This document shows, piece after piece, positions 1 through 9,171 of a stretch of 64,000 nt of DNA. This stretch comes from CAVZTX01 sp963778375 (GTDB lineage Bacteria > Chloroflexota > Ktedonobacteria > Ktedonobacterales > Ktedonobacteraceae), in assembly GCA_963778375.1 (NCBI GenBank), contig CAVZTX010000011.1, positions 62,001 to 126,000 of the forward strand, read 5' to 3'. Under the pieces are notes generated by a model. The model had not been told where the DNA came from, ran no database searches, and saw only the letters and a list, made by a program, of their open reading frames with translations. Both the position numbers and the translations under genes were made by a program. Each line of letters begins with the position of its first letter. Position 1 is the stretch's first letter.

Positions 1-38
1 ACGTTCTACACATACATAAAAAAGATGAGGCAAATACC

Positions 39-824
39 ATGAAGATGTATGTCTGTGTCAAACAGATCCCAGACCCTAACACCGTTGTTAGCAAGCTCGA
101 TCCCAATACCAAGCGACTCGTGCGCAGTGGCGTCTCGCTCGTTCTCGACCCAGGTGACGAAAGCACAATCTCGGCAGCGATCAAGCTGCGAGATACCGTT
201 GGCAATAGCGAAGTGACCGCCATCAGCATGGGACCTGCGAACGCCCAGGAAGCTTTGCGCCGCTCACTCGCGATGGGCGTAGACCGCGCCATACTGGTTA
301 CCGATCCCGCTTTGGTCGGTTCCGATGCCTTAAGTACCGCACGTGTACTCGCCGCCGTCCTGAAAAAGGAAAACGCCGACCTGATCTTCTGCTCAACCGA
401 AAGCACCGACGGCTACACCGGCATGGTCCCCAGCGGTATCGCGGAAGCCCTGAGCTTACCACAACTCACCTTCACACGTGAAATTCGCATCGAGGGCCAG
501 AAAGCCGTCGTCAAACGAGTGACGGAAACCGGCTATTCTACCGTCGAATGCCCCCTGCCCGCCGTTGTCACGATTGCAAGCGGCACATTTGAAGCTATTT
601 ATCCCACCATGAAGGGCATTATGGGCGCGAAAAAGAAACCTTTCACCCAACTTAGCCTAGCCGATCTCGGCATTGAACCTTCACAGGTTGGCGAAGCAGG
701 CGCACGCGAACATGTGACGACTATAGGCAGGGTCGAAGCGCGTGCTGCTGGTCAGGTGGTCAAAGATGAGGGCAACGCTGCCCAGGTAATCGCTGACTTC
801 TTACAGCGATACCAGTTGCTCTAA
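39..824 (+). CDS. etfB: Electron transfer flavoprotein, beta subunit
   Basis: Small subunit of the soluble ETF heterodimer, which collects electrons from acyl-CoA dehydrogenases; in the family this subunit binds AMP. Its 261 residues match the usual length. Visible family blocks are VKQIPDP (residues 7-13), the nucleotide-binding stretch GPANAQEALRRSLAMGVD (about 65-82) and the STDGYTG loop (about 122-128). The ATG follows GATGAGG at 24-30, eight bases upstream. It opens a same-strand run etfB-etfA-HAD-etfD. No promoter is visible in the 38 bases before it, so the transcript may begin outside the window. The family call is firm; the partners are inferred from neighbours. Confidence 0.96.
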   Translation: MKMYVCVKQIPDPNTVVSKLDPNTKRLVRSGVSLVLDPGDESTISAAIKLRDTVGNSEVTAISMGPANAQEALRRSLAMGVDRAILVTDPALVGSDALSTARVLAAVLKKENADLIFCSTESTDGYTGMVPSGIAEALSLPQLTFTREIRIEGQKAVVKRVTETGYSTVECPLPAVVTIASGTFEAIYPTMKGIMGAKKKPFTQLSLADLGIEPSQVGEAGAREHVTTIGRVEARAAGQVVKDEGNAAQVIADFLQRYQLL

Positions 825-847
825 GGCGCTCAAGGAGGAGAAAGATC

Positions 848-1816
848 ATGCCAAAAACTATTTGGGTACTCGTTGAACTCGAACAAGGCAAACCGGCCCG
901 TTCATCGCTAGAGGTACTGGGTAAAGCGGCGCAGTTGGGTCGTGCTGAAGCTATCGTGCTGGGTTCTGCCGCTTCCGATGTTGCCCCAACACTTGGTGAA
1001 TTTGGAGCGGAAAAAGTCTATATCCACGCCGATGCTGCTTACGATAACTATCTCACGCTGCCCGCCGTCGACACGCTCAGCGACCTGCTTCAACAGCATC
1101 AGCCAACATTATTAATGCTCGCAACGACCTATGATCTACGCGATATCGCTGCTCGCCTAAATGTCCGCAACAATATGGGTGTGCTCACCGATGCCACCGA
1201 TCTCAGCTTTGAAGGCGATAACCTGCAGGTCACCATTCCCTGGGGCGGTGAAAACGTCGTAACTGCCACACTACCGCAGCCAGGAACCGGCATCGTCCTG
1301 ACACGCCCCAAGGCCTTTGGCCTGGAACACTTTGAAGGCAAAACGCCTGAGATCGAGACACTGAACGTTTCTCTCCGAGCCGAATCGCAGACCATCAAAA
1401 TTCTCGAACGCGTCGAAGTAAAGAGCGAAGGCCCTGCACTGGAGGACGCCTCTGTAATTGTCAGCGGTGGTCGCGGTCTGGGCAAGGCAGAGAATTTCCG
1501 CCTGATTGAAGAACTTGCCGCCGTACTAGGTGGAGCGCCGGGTGCAACCCGTGCAATCGTCGATGCAGGCTGGCTGCCTTACAGCTACCAGGTCGGCCAA
1601 ACAGGTAAGACCGTGAAACCCACCCTCTACATTGCCGCCGGCATCAGTGGAGCCATTCAACACCTCGCAGGAATGAAAGGTTCCAAGTATATCGTGGCAA
1701 TCAATAAGGACGAGCACGCACCAATCTTTTCTGTGACAGACCTGGGCATAGTTGGAGACGTGTTGACCATTCTTCCACAATTAACGCAGGAAGTGAAGCG
1801 GCGTAAAGCTCAGTAA
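848..1816 (+). CDS. etfA: Electron transfer flavoprotein, alpha subunit
   Basis: Large ETF subunit, which holds the redox-active FAD. It is 322 residues, the normal size. An N-terminal ETF domain (about 1-185) is followed by a C-terminal FAD domain beginning near VIVSGGRGLG (about 203). The ETF alpha signature with AGISGAIQH, INKDEHAPIF and DLGIVGD lies at about 263-305. The ATG follows a strong AAGGAGGAG 23 bases after the etfB stop, which indicates co-transcription. With etfB and the membrane oxidoreductase at 2604 it forms a complete route from flavin dehydrogenases to the quinone pool. Confidence 0.97.
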   Translation: MPKTIWVLVELEQGKPARSSLEVLGKAAQLGRAEAIVLGSAASDVAPTLGEFGAEKVYIHADAAYDNYLTLPAVDTLSDLLQQHQPTLLMLATTYDLRDIAARLNVRNNMGVLTDATDLSFEGDNLQVTIPWGGENVVTATLPQPGTGIVLTRPKAFGLEHFEGKTPEIETLNVSLRAESQTIKILERVEVKSEGPALEDASVIVSGGRGLGKAENFRLIEELAAVLGGAPGATRAIVDAGWLPYSYQVGQTGKTVKPTLYIAAGISGAIQHLAGMKGSKYIVAINKDEHAPIFSVTDLGIVGDVLTILPQLTQEVKRRKAQ

Positions 1817-1836
1817 GCTTTAGGAGGTACGTACCA

Positions 1837-2577
1837 ATGATGCCTCCCCGGGCTGTGATCTTTGATCTCGGAGGGACGCTCGTTCAATTGCCGAGTGGAA
1901 ATGATGGTATGGATCATCGCTGGATGCTCTCCTACCAATCTCTCACGGAGGCATTTCCGAACGCTCAATGGCCTGAGCGGGAGGCATATGTCCGTGCGAT
2001 GCAAGAGGCCGAGGAGGCACACTGGCAACGTGTCGTGAAAGAGCAGTGGAGCGGCCCACCTACAGGGCTGCTCAGCGACGGCTTTCGACGCCTCGGTTGC
2101 CCGGTGAACGAGCAAGAACTACTCACGGCGCTTGATGGCTATGCTCAAGCAATAGGGAAGTGGGCCATCCCTTTCCCTGATGCACACGAAACCTTGAGCA
2201 TACTTCGGCAACGTGGCTACCGGCTCGGACTTCTTTCCAATACGTGGTGGGCCGCGGAATGGCACAATGCGCATCTTGCTACTCACCATCTCGACGAACT
2301 GCTTGATGCTGTCGTCTATACCTCTGACCTGCCACACTCCAAGCCACATTCCTCGGTGTTCTTAGAGGTGACTCTCGTTTGGGCAGTGGAAGCGCAAGCC
2401 TGCGTGATGGTTGGAGACATGATGATCGATGACATCTCTGGTGCTCTCAGCCTGGGCATGCGAGCGGTATGGAGACCTAATGATAGATGGCCCAGGCCCG
2501 ATCACATCACTCCTACGACGACGATTGCTCATCTTGCTGAACTGCCACCATTGCTTCGAGAATGGGGAGGAAATTAA
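1837..2577 (+). CDS. HAD-superfamily hydrolase
   Basis: Haloacid dehalogenase-like hydrolase of 246 residues, probably a phosphatase of unknown substrate. Motif I is FDLGGTLV near the N-terminus; the second Asp of the usual DxDGT is Gly here, as in some HAD members. Motif II is the Ser of LLSNTW (about residue 134). Motif IV is VGDMMIDDISGA (about 192-203). The helical cap lies between motifs I and II. TTTAGGAGG precedes the ATG, 20 bases after etfA. Its stop lies 26 bases before the preferred start of the Fe-S oxidoreductase, so it is embedded in the ETF operon. A link to electron transfer or acyl-CoA metabolism is only inferred from position. Confidence 0.85.
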   Translation: MMPPRAVIFDLGGTLVQLPSGNDGMDHRWMLSYQSLTEAFPNAQWPEREAYVRAMQEAEEAHWQRVVKEQWSGPPTGLLSDGFRRLGCPVNEQELLTALDGYAQAIGKWAIPFPDAHETLSILRQRGYRLGLLSNTWWAAEWHNAHLATHHLDELLDAVVYTSDLPHSKPHSSVFLEVTLVWAVEAQACVMVGDMMIDDISGALSLGMRAVWRPNDRWPRPDHITPTTTIAHLAELPPLLREWGGN

Positions 2578-2603
2578 ACAATGATTCGGAAACGGAGGCT
2601 AGT

Positions 2604-4736
2604 ATGACACCTTCACCCACCGGAGGTTTGTTTTGGACCTTAATCTTCGTATTATTTTCTTTGACGGCAATCACCCTTGTGGCGATACGCGTCGGTGAAC
2701 TGGTCACGCTGCTGGCAAAGGCGCGACGAACGGATCGCACCGACCATCTCGATGATCGCATCGGCGAATTTTTCCTGATCGTCCTCGGTCAAGGTGGCGT
2801 ATTGCGTGATCCTATCCCTGGGATTGCACACTTTTTCACCTTCTGGGGTTTCATCATCATCCAGTTTGGCCTGCTCAACCTGATGCTTGGAGCCTTCGGT
2901 ATTTCCCTACCTTTAATCGGACACAGTGTCGTATTCGCCAATCTCGTAGATACATTTATCATCCTTGCAATGCTTGCCTTGATATATTTTGCCTTCCGCC
3001 GTGCTGTGCTTCACCCGAAGCAGTTGTCAAGCTTCCTGCATGGCCCTTGGGATGGCTTCATTATCCTGGGTCTCATCTTTTCAGTGCTCCTCACACTCTC
3101 ACTCGTTGAAGGCTTCGAGTATGCTGCAAGCAATGGCGCTGTCTCATCCTTCATAGGCATGGGGCTTGGTCAATTGTTCTCCGGGCTGGGAACACGCAAC
3201 AACCTCATCCTCTTCCGCATTTTCTGGTGGATACACATAACCATCTTCTGGAGCTTCTTTATCTATTTACCGCGCTCCAAGCACCTGCACCTTCTTGCAA
3301 CTCCTTTCAATGTCTTCTTCCGCAATCATGGTCCCAAGGGCGCGTTGCCTTTCATGGAGAATATCGAGGAACGTGAAGACTACGGCGTCTCGCAGCCCGA
3401 GCAGTTCACCTGGAAGCAGTTGCTTGACGGCTATGCCTGTACCGAGTGCGGGCGCTGCAACACAGTATGTCCCGCCAGCAATACAGGTAAACCGCTCTTC
3501 CCCAAGGAAATCATCCTGGGCGTCAAGGAAGCCCTCTTTGTGAAGAGCGATGAAATACTGGGCGAAAGCACCTTATGGAGTAAACTGGGCATTGCAGGCG
3601 TAAAAGCTGACGAGATTCCTCGCGAAAAGGAAGCCCATCACCAGCCAATGGTTGGAGGCATCATCTCCACCGATGCCTTGTGGTCCTGTACAACCTGCCG
3701 TGCCTGCATGGAGATATGCCCCGTCTCTATCGAACATGTCCCAACGATTGTAGACATGCGCCGCCACCTCGTCATGGAAGAAAGCGAGTTCCCAACCGAG
3801 GTGACATCCTTGTTTAACAACATGGAGCGCAACTTCAATCCTTGGGAAATCAGCAATGACAAACGTGCCGAATGGGCAGCAGACTTAGGCGTGCCGCTCC
3901 TGTCTGAGAATCCCGATGCCGATGTCCTCTACTGGGTTGGTTGCATGGGATCATTTGACCAGCGCAACAAGAAAGTTGCGACCGCAGTCGCGAAAATTCT
4001 GCTGGCGGCAGGCGTCAACTTCGCAATTCTCGGTCCCGAAGAGTGGTGCACAGGCGATCCAGCCCGCCGCATAGGCAACGAATACCTGTGGCAGATGATG
4101 GCACAACAAAACGTTGAAACCTTGAACAACTATGGCTTCAACATCGCTAACAAGCAGAATGGTCATAGCGGCATGAATGGCCATGCGCCAGCCGACCATA
4201 TCACTAGTACAGCCGCGAAGCATCGCACCGTCATCACAGCCTGCCCGCACTGCTTCAATACGATTAAGAACGAATATCCACAGCTTGGCGGCAACTATGA
4301 GGTGGTTCACCACACCGTCTTCATCGACAGGCTCTTAGCTGAAGAGAAGATCAAGCTGCCTGAAGGCTTCGACGAGCGCAAGCTGACCTATCACGACCCC
4401 TGCTACATCGGACGCTACAATGACGTATACGATGAGCCACGCCGCGTGCTTACCGTGCTCAACAGCAACGGCGTCACCGAGATGCGCCGCAATCGCAACA
4501 AGAGCTTCTGCTGTGGCGGCGGTGGCGGTCGCGCCTGGATGGAGGAAAAGATCGGCAAACGTGTCAATCAAACCCGCGTCAACGAAGCCCTTTCAACCGG
4601 GGCCGAAGTCCTTGCAGCCGCCTGCCCCTTCTGCATCACCATGTTCGACGACGGCATCAAAGGCGTAGAGTCCGAAGACAAGATGCAGATCGAGGATATC
4701 TCGGAGATTGTAGTAAGGGCGATGGAATCTCTGTAG
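2604..4736 (+). CDS. etfD: Membrane (Fe-S) oxidoreductase, probable ETF:quinone oxidoreductase (EtfD/FadF type)
   Basis: Likely passes electrons from reduced ETF to menaquinone at the membrane. The N-terminal third has about five hydrophobic segments resembling the haem-binding nitrate reductase gamma subunit. Two 4Fe-4S ferredoxin motifs follow, CTECGRCNTVCP (about residue 277) and CTTCRACMEICP (about 362). The C-terminal half has two cysteine-rich CCG domains, with CPHCFN, HDPCYIGRYN and CCGGGGGR. An ATG at 2562 overlaps the HAD gene, but GGAGG at 2594-2598 sits five bases before the ATG at 2604, which I prefer (710 residues). The symbol is by analogy with mycobacterial EtfD and Bacillus FadF, which also sit with etfAB. 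The TAG stop lies inside a repeat element. Confidence 0.87.
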   Translation: MTPSPTGGLFWTLIFVLFSLTAITLVAIRVGELVTLLAKARRTDRTDHLDDRIGEFFLIVLGQGGVLRDPIPGIAHFFTFWGFIIIQFGLLNLMLGAFGISLPLIGHSVVFANLVDTFIILAMLALIYFAFRRAVLHPKQLSSFLHGPWDGFIILGLIFSVLLTLSLVEGFEYAASNGAVSSFIGMGLGQLFSGLGTRNNLILFRIFWWIHITIFWSFFIYLPRSKHLHLLATPFNVFFRNHGPKGALPFMENIEEREDYGVSQPEQFTWKQLLDGYACTECGRCNTVCPASNTGKPLFPKEIILGVKEALFVKSDEILGESTLWSKLGIAGVKADEIPREKEAHHQPMVGGIISTDALWSCTTCRACMEICPVSIEHVPTIVDMRRHLVMEESEFPTEVTSLFNNMERNFNPWEISNDKRAEWAADLGVPLLSENPDADVLYWVGCMGSFDQRNKKVATAVAKILLAAGVNFAILGPEEWCTGDPARRIGNEYLWQMMAQQNVETLNNYGFNIANKQNGHSGMNGHAPADHITSTAAKHRTVITACPHCFNTIKNEYPQLGGNYEVVHHTVFIDRLLAEEKIKLPEGFDERKLTYHDPCYIGRYNDVYDEPRRVLTVLNSNGVTEMRRNRNKSFCCGGGGGRAWMEEKIGKRVNQTRVNEALSTGAEVLAAACPFCITMFDDGIKGVESEDKMQIEDISEIVVRAMESL

Positions 4737-5030
4737 GGACCAGATTGATCGCGCCCGAAGGGGGAGGCAGGGGTCCTTACACAGGTAGGGTTTTAAGTGC
4801 GAAGGCCAACAGCCCCGAAGGCACCCGCAAGGGGTCCAGCCCCGCTCCCAGCCACTCCTGCCTCTACAGAGAACGACATTCTTCAAAAAACCTACCTGTG
4901 CAAGATGCAAGGGTCTTCCCGCGCGTCCATTCGCCTTGATCATCGCTTGATGCAAACGTTCCTATCGTGCTCGTACCTCTCCCTGGTCAACAGTCGAACA
5001 GGTACGGGGCGCGATACATCTGGCCCCTAC
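4733..5030. repeat. 298-bp non-coding element with terminal inverted repeats
   Basis: The left end GTAGGGACCAGATTGATCGC (4733-4752) matches the reverse complement of the right end (5007-5030, GTAGGGGCCAGATGTATCGC) with few mismatches over 24 bases. The gap between etfD and the next gene is essentially this element. Its second to fourth bases (4734-4736) are the TAG stop of etfD. An internal segment (4818-4868) recurs inverted at 24384-24434. No transposase is present, so it resembles a MITE or REP-type repeat. Confidence 0.7.
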
Positions 5031-5041
5031 AGGCAATTGCA

Positions 5042-5530
5042 TTACTCTGCCAGATGGTAGATAAAGTCGTACTCCGAACCTACCGGATTGCCACGAGCAT
5101 GCAACCTCATCTCCCCACGAGCCTCAATATAGCTCCCTGTTCCACCTGTAATCGCGAGTATCGTATCTGTGCCATCGTCATAATACGGCCCCTCAACCGT
5201 AATCTGTCCCTGAGCGAGGAACACCGTCCAGAAGCATTCCCACTCCGTTTTACCAACAGCCACAGTGCGAATACAATGTCCGTTGTCATTGCCCACTTGA
5301 TGCTTGTCAGCAGCATCGAAGACAGGATTGTGGAAGCCAAGTACATCACCAAGCGAGTTATTCGGCGGATGAAACTGCTGAACTGTATCCGTGATCGCAT
5401 GCTCAACAACGTGAATTGTCTGCTCGCCATTCGCATTAGCGCTTGGGCTGAAGTGCAGGGACAACAATACACCTGCGAACAAACCAACCAGGAGCGAGAC
5501 CAGTGCTGTGACAACGAGTGGTTTCCTCAT
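5042..5530 (-). CDS. Secreted allene-oxide-cyclase/dirigent-like barrel protein
   Basis: 162-residue protein with an N-terminal signal segment (MRKPLVV followed by a hydrophobic stretch to about residue 25), then a small beta-rich domain. The end, with GPYYDDGTD, AITGGTGSYIEARGEM and YDFIYHL, is typical of the allene oxide cyclase/dirigent barrel. Bacterial members are secreted and mostly uncharacterised, so no reaction is assigned. An ATG at 5569 is possible, but AAGGAG lies seven bases before the ATG at 5530, which also makes a clean signal peptide. It is transcribed alone, towards the end of etfD. Confidence 0.7.
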   Translation of the reverse strand: MRKPLVVTALVSLLVGLFAGVLLSLHFSPSANANGEQTIHVVEHAITDTVQQFHPPNNSLGDVLGFHNPVFDAADKHQVGNDNGHCIRTVAVGKTEWECFWTVFLAQGQITVEGPYYDDGTDTILAITGGTGSYIEARGEMRLHARGNPVGSEYDFIYHLAE

Positions 5531-5606
5531 CTTGCATCTCCTTTGACGTAAAATAATGGAAAAACTCACCAGGATTTGATGAGAGAGGGTGGTTACATCA
5601 TGCGAC

Positions 5607-6755
5607 TTATTGCGCGCTTAACAGTTCGCGTGCAATGACTACTCGCTGAATCTGGTTCGTGCCCTCGTATATCTGAGTAATCTTCGCATCGCGCATCATA
5701 CGCTCGGCGGGATATTCCTTCATATACCCGTAGCCACCAAGTATTTGAATAGCATCATTGGTGACCTCCATAGCCCTATCCGAGGCAAACATTTTCGCCA
5801 TTGCGGAATATTTGCTAAAGTGCTGCTCGCCGTTATCGATCATCTCTGCCACATTATAGACCAGCAAACGGGCAGCCTCAACCTTTGTAGCCATATCCGC
5901 CAGCATAAACTGAATGCCCTGGTTCTCCGCAATCGGCCGATTGAACTGGATGCGCTGTTTGGAGTAGCTCACCGCGAGATCAAGTGCAGCCTGGGCAATG
6001 CCAAGCGCCTGCGCGCCAATACCGGGACGAGTGCGATCCAGGGTCATCATCGCGATTTTGAAGCCATCACCTTCACGCCCTAACAGATTCTCTGCGGGAA
6101 CTTCGCAATCCGTGAAGATCAGTTCAGCGGTCTGTGACCCCTTGATGCCCATCTTCTCTTCAATACGCCCTACCGAGAACCCTGGAAAATCCTTCTCCAC
6201 AATGAATGCGCTGATGCCCCGTGTCCCCTTCTGCCGGTCGGTAATCGCAAAGATCGAATTGACCTGCGCCAGGCCACCATTTGTAATGAAGCGTTTCGAT
6301 CCATTGAGGATATACTTATCTCCCTGACGTACAGCCTCTGTGAGCATAGCCGCCGAATCCGAACCCGAACCTGATTCGGTAAGTCCAAAGGCCGCCATCC
6401 ACTCACCACTGGCCAAACGCGGAAAGTACTTGCTCTTTTGCTCTTCATTACCGGCCAACAAGATCGGGGTCGAGCCAAGTTGCTGCACAGCGAGGAGTAA
6501 GCCGGTCGTTGCGCAAGCACGCGACAGCTCTTCAATCGCCGTTACAATGGCAAGTTCGCTCGCTCCGATGCCTCCATATTCACTGGGAAATGGCATCGCT
6601 AGAATATCTTGCTGTGCCAGTAGTTCCTTCATATCCCAGGGAAATTCTCCCGTGTGATCGATCTCTGCTGCTCGCGGTGCTACACGCTCCCGCGCAATCT
6701 CTCGAAGCGCCTCTATCAGTGCCTGTTCATCTTCGGACAGATGGGAGACGGCCAT
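5607..6755 (-). CDS. Acyl-CoA dehydrogenase
   Basis: FAD-dependent dehydrogenase that introduces the alpha-beta double bond in acyl-CoA and reduces ETF. It is 382 residues from the preferred start. Visible are the FAD/substrate motif FGLTESGSGSD (about 131-141), the middle beta domain, and the C-terminal helical domain with QILGGYGYMKEYPAER and the IYEGTNQIQR block, which carries the usual catalytic Glu of the short-chain group. An ATG at 6830 exists, but AAGGAG seven bases before the ATG at 6755 decides the start. It lies near etfBA/etfD but on the other strand, which supports a beta-oxidation or branched-chain acyl-CoA role. Chain length specificity cannot be read. Confidence 0.94.
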   Translation of the reverse strand: MAVSHLSEDEQALIEALREIARERVAPRAAEIDHTGEFPWDMKELLAQQDILAMPFPSEYGGIGASELAIVTAIEELSRACATTGLLLAVQQLGSTPILLAGNEEQKSKYFPRLASGEWMAAFGLTESGSGSDSAAMLTEAVRQGDKYILNGSKRFITNGGLAQVNSIFAITDRQKGTRGISAFIVEKDFPGFSVGRIEEKMGIKGSQTAELIFTDCEVPAENLLGREGDGFKIAMMTLDRTRPGIGAQALGIAQAALDLAVSYSKQRIQFNRPIAENQGIQFMLADMATKVEAARLLVYNVAEMIDNGEQHFSKYSAMAKMFASDRAMEVTNDAIQILGGYGYMKEYPAERMMRDAKITQIYEGTNQIQRVVIARELLSAQ

Positions 6756-6982
6756 GTGTATGCTCCTTTGCTTGTGCTTATGGAAGGATATATATCTAAG
6801 AAGGAGTATATCATATACGTTCTGCATCAATATATGTTCGCCATTCAGGATGCCTTCTGGCTCATACTGTCCATCCTGATCGCCTCAGTTATCAAGGAAG
6901 AGTTTTCTAAAGAAGTGGGTTATTCTTCTACTTCAAGATACGAGAGATCCCAATCAGGCTCTCATCTTAGCACTCTCAGTGC

Positions 6983-7525
6983 TCATGCATATTCATCGGG
7001 TAAGGATGGCCAGCGCCTCGCAGCCCAGGCAGACCAGGACGCATATCCATGAGGGGACTCAGGAAGGATGGTGCCATGAAGTTCAGCTTCATCCGGCTCG
7101 TCAAATAACGCACGCCATTTCGTCAGTTCCTCTTCGCTCATCTGCCATGTCTGATCCGGCGTCTCCACAAAGCGGTTTTCGACGCGCTTTCGTTGCGCTT
7201 CTCTGTCAATGGGCAAATAAATCACCTGGCTTTTCGCTCCTATCTGCCTGGCGATCCATCTCAGAGACGACCGTTCGTCTTTGCTCCAAAATCCGAAATC
7301 CAGGATGACGTTGGTATGAAGCTGAAGAGCACGCAGAGCTAGCCAGATCAGACGACCTTCCAGGGCATCTCGTTCTGCCTGCTCGTTTCTTCCAAATAAC
7401 GGGATCATCCACTCATCAAGGGTCAACCGCAAGGCCGCGGCTTCCACTTCTAATTGCTTGGCTTTCGTTGTCTTGCCAGCCCCGGGAAGTCCCACCAAGA
7501 GATACAAGATTGCGGGTTCTTTCAT
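6983..7525 (-). CDS. P-loop kinase (AAA_33-like ATP-binding protein)
   Basis: 180-residue P-loop protein. Walker A is GLPGAGKTTKAKQ (about 12-24). LDEWM (about 37) resembles the substrate-binding Asp of small kinases, and ILDFGFW (about 74-80) a Walker B-like strand. A later arginine-rich helix (DREAQRKRVENRF) is typical of the lid. This architecture is shared by chloramphenicol phosphotransferase-like and zeta-toxin-like kinases, so the substrate is unknown. No antitoxin-like partner lies next to it. It diverges from the nusA promoter region. Confidence 0.75.
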   Translation of the reverse strand: MKEPAILYLLVGLPGAGKTTKAKQLEVEAAALRLTLDEWMIPLFGRNEQAERDALEGRLIWLALRALQLHTNVILDFGFWSKDERSSLRWIARQIGAKSQVIYLPIDREAQRKRVENRFVETPDQTWQMSEEELTKWRALFDEPDEAELHGTILPESPHGYASWSAWAARRWPSLPDEYA

Positions 7526-7656
7526 AGCTGCATTATGGCATATCGAGGGGCTGTGAGGGCGAATATACCCTGCTAGCGTTTGTTCGGTTTATAATGGCTT
7601 AGAATGCCGCGTCTTCATCCACCAAATACCACCCCTGATCGCTTCCCGAATCGAGG

Positions 7657-7685
7657 TTGCTAACCCCACTGGAATATGATATAAT
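7657..7685 (+). promoter_or_regulatory. Sigma-70 type promoter of the nusA-infB cluster
   Basis: TTGCTA (7657-7662), a 17-base spacer and TATAAT (7680-7685), with TG one base before the -10 (extended -10). The expected start is near 7692, giving a leader of about 220 bases before nusA. In the 7526-7910 gap I see only this promoter and the hairpin at 7713-7740. There is no rimP gene, although rimP usually precedes nusA. Confidence 0.75.
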
Positions 7686-7712
7686 ACGCACAGAATAGAG
7701 GAAAACCTTTTG

Positions 7713-7740
7713 AGAAAGTGGGCGTCCCGTCCACTTTTCT
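7713..7740 (+). promoter_or_regulatory. Leader hairpin upstream of nusA
   Basis: AGAAAGTGG (7713-7721) pairs with CCACTTTTCT (7731-7740) around a nine-base loop, with one bulge. It starts about 20 bases after the predicted transcription start. It resembles the GTGGG/CCCAC leader hairpin found before rimP-nusA operons in other phyla. No long T run follows directly, so it may be a regulatory or stability hairpin rather than a terminator. Confidence 0.5.
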
Positions 7741-7910
7741 GTTTGCTTTGGACATTTGTCCATTGAAACCGGTGCAAACGACGTTCGTATAGCGCTCTTA
7801 AATATATTAGGAAGCGTCACGTACCGGAATGTGTACTAGAAAAAACGATGTAAGTGTACCGGGCGTACGGTCTCCGGGGGAACGACATCCAAGCGGGAGG
7901 AGTAAGGCAT

Positions 7911-9158
7911 ATGAGAAGCGAATTTCAGGCTGCTATCGCGCAATTAATTGCCGAAAAAGGACTACCCCGCGAAGTGGTAATGGAAACCGTCGCCACCGCT
8001 CTGCTTTCCGCTTATCGCAAGAGTTCTGGCGGCGGCGAGAACCTCCGCATTGAGGTAGACAAAAACGGCGAAGTGCGCGTCTGGGCTGCTAAAAAAGTCG
8101 TGGCGCAGGTGACCAACCCCAACGATGAAGTTTCGCTGGCAGAGGCGCAGCGCCTGATTCCACGAGCGGCGCTTGGACAAACTATCGACGTTGATTCATC
8201 GTTCATCTTTGCACGCATCCCAGCGCAGACCGCCAAACAGGTGATCCTGCAACGTATCCGCGAAGCCGAACATGAGCATTTATATGATCAGCTCAAAGAC
8301 TGGGTCGGCGAAATTCGCCTCGGCACCCTCACCCGCAAAGATCCCACCCGTGGCTGGCTGCTGGACTTCGACAAAGCCGAACGCGTTGAAGGCATCATGC
8401 CTCCCGGTGAGGAGGTTACCGCCGAACGATATCGCGTCGGACAGCGCTTACGTGTCTTTGTCTACGATGTACGCCGCGTTCAGGGACGGATGCTCCAGAT
8501 CATGGTTTCCCGCACCCATCGCGACCTCGTGCGCCGCTTGTTCGAGTCTGAAGTGCCCGAGATCTACGAAGGCACCGTTGAAATCAAGGGCATCGCACGC
8601 GAACCCGGCAGCCGCTCTAAGGTAGCTGTTGTCGCTCGTCAAGAGGGCTTAGACCCCATTGGATCATGCGTCGGTGTGCGTGGTTCACGCATCAACAATA
8701 TCGTGCACGAACTCAACGATGAAAAGATCGACATTATTCAGTGGAGTGCCGATCCTGCTACCTTTGTAGCAAACTCGCTCAGCCCGGTCAAACCACTAAA
8801 GGTCGAACTGCGCGAATCTGATCATACCGCGGTGGTAACCGTACTTGAGAGGCAACTGTCACTTGCCATCGGCAAAGATGGGCAAAACGCTCGCCTTGCC
8901 GCCAAGCTTACTGGCTGGCGCGTCGACGTTACCAAACCAGTCGAAGGCGAAGTCTACGAAGAGTTTACAGAAGAGCGGCACGAGCCAGCCGCAACTCATT
9001 CAGGAGGACGCCGAGAACGTGGTGATCGCTCGAATCGCTACGACCGTGGCGAACGTGGTGATCGCAGAGGTGAGGATAGCGGCGGACGTCGCTCCCACTC
9101 CCATCAGGGTCGCGGTGGTGGCCGATACAATACATCCTATGGTGATGACGAGGAGTAA
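7911..9158 (+). CDS. nusA: Transcription termination/antitermination factor NusA
   Basis: Binds RNA polymerase and nascent RNA and modulates pausing and termination. An N-terminal polymerase-binding domain (about 1-120) is followed by an S1 domain (about 125-195, with VEGIMPPGEEV) and tandem KH domains (about 215-340, ending in IGKDGQNARLAAKLTGWRVDV). Residues from about 360 form an Arg/Gly-rich tail with repeated RGER/RGD units. This is unusual and resembles RGG-type RNA-binding tails. GGGAGGAG before the ATG at 7911 decides the start over an upstream ATG at 7854. ylxR begins 13 bases after the stop. rimP is missing from its usual place. Confidence 0.95.
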   Translation: MRSEFQAAIAQLIAEKGLPREVVMETVATALLSAYRKSSGGGENLRIEVDKNGEVRVWAAKKVVAQVTNPNDEVSLAEAQRLIPRAALGQTIDVDSSFIFARIPAQTAKQVILQRIREAEHEHLYDQLKDWVGEIRLGTLTRKDPTRGWLLDFDKAERVEGIMPPGEEVTAERYRVGQRLRVFVYDVRRVQGRMLQIMVSRTHRDLVRRLFESEVPEIYEGTVEIKGIAREPGSRSKVAVVARQEGLDPIGSCVGVRGSRINNIVHELNDEKIDIIQWSADPATFVANSLSPVKPLKVELRESDHTAVVTVLERQLSLAIGKDGQNARLAAKLTGWRVDVTKPVEGEVYEEFTEERHEPAATHSGGRRERGDRSNRYDRGERGDRRGEDSGGRRSHSHQGRGGGRYNTSYGDDEE

Positions 9159-9171
9159 GGGGGAGGAGAAT

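Noticed and set aside
6983..7525. Zeta-type toxin of a toxin-antitoxin pair
   Set aside because: The P-loop fits several small kinases and there is no small partner gene next to it.
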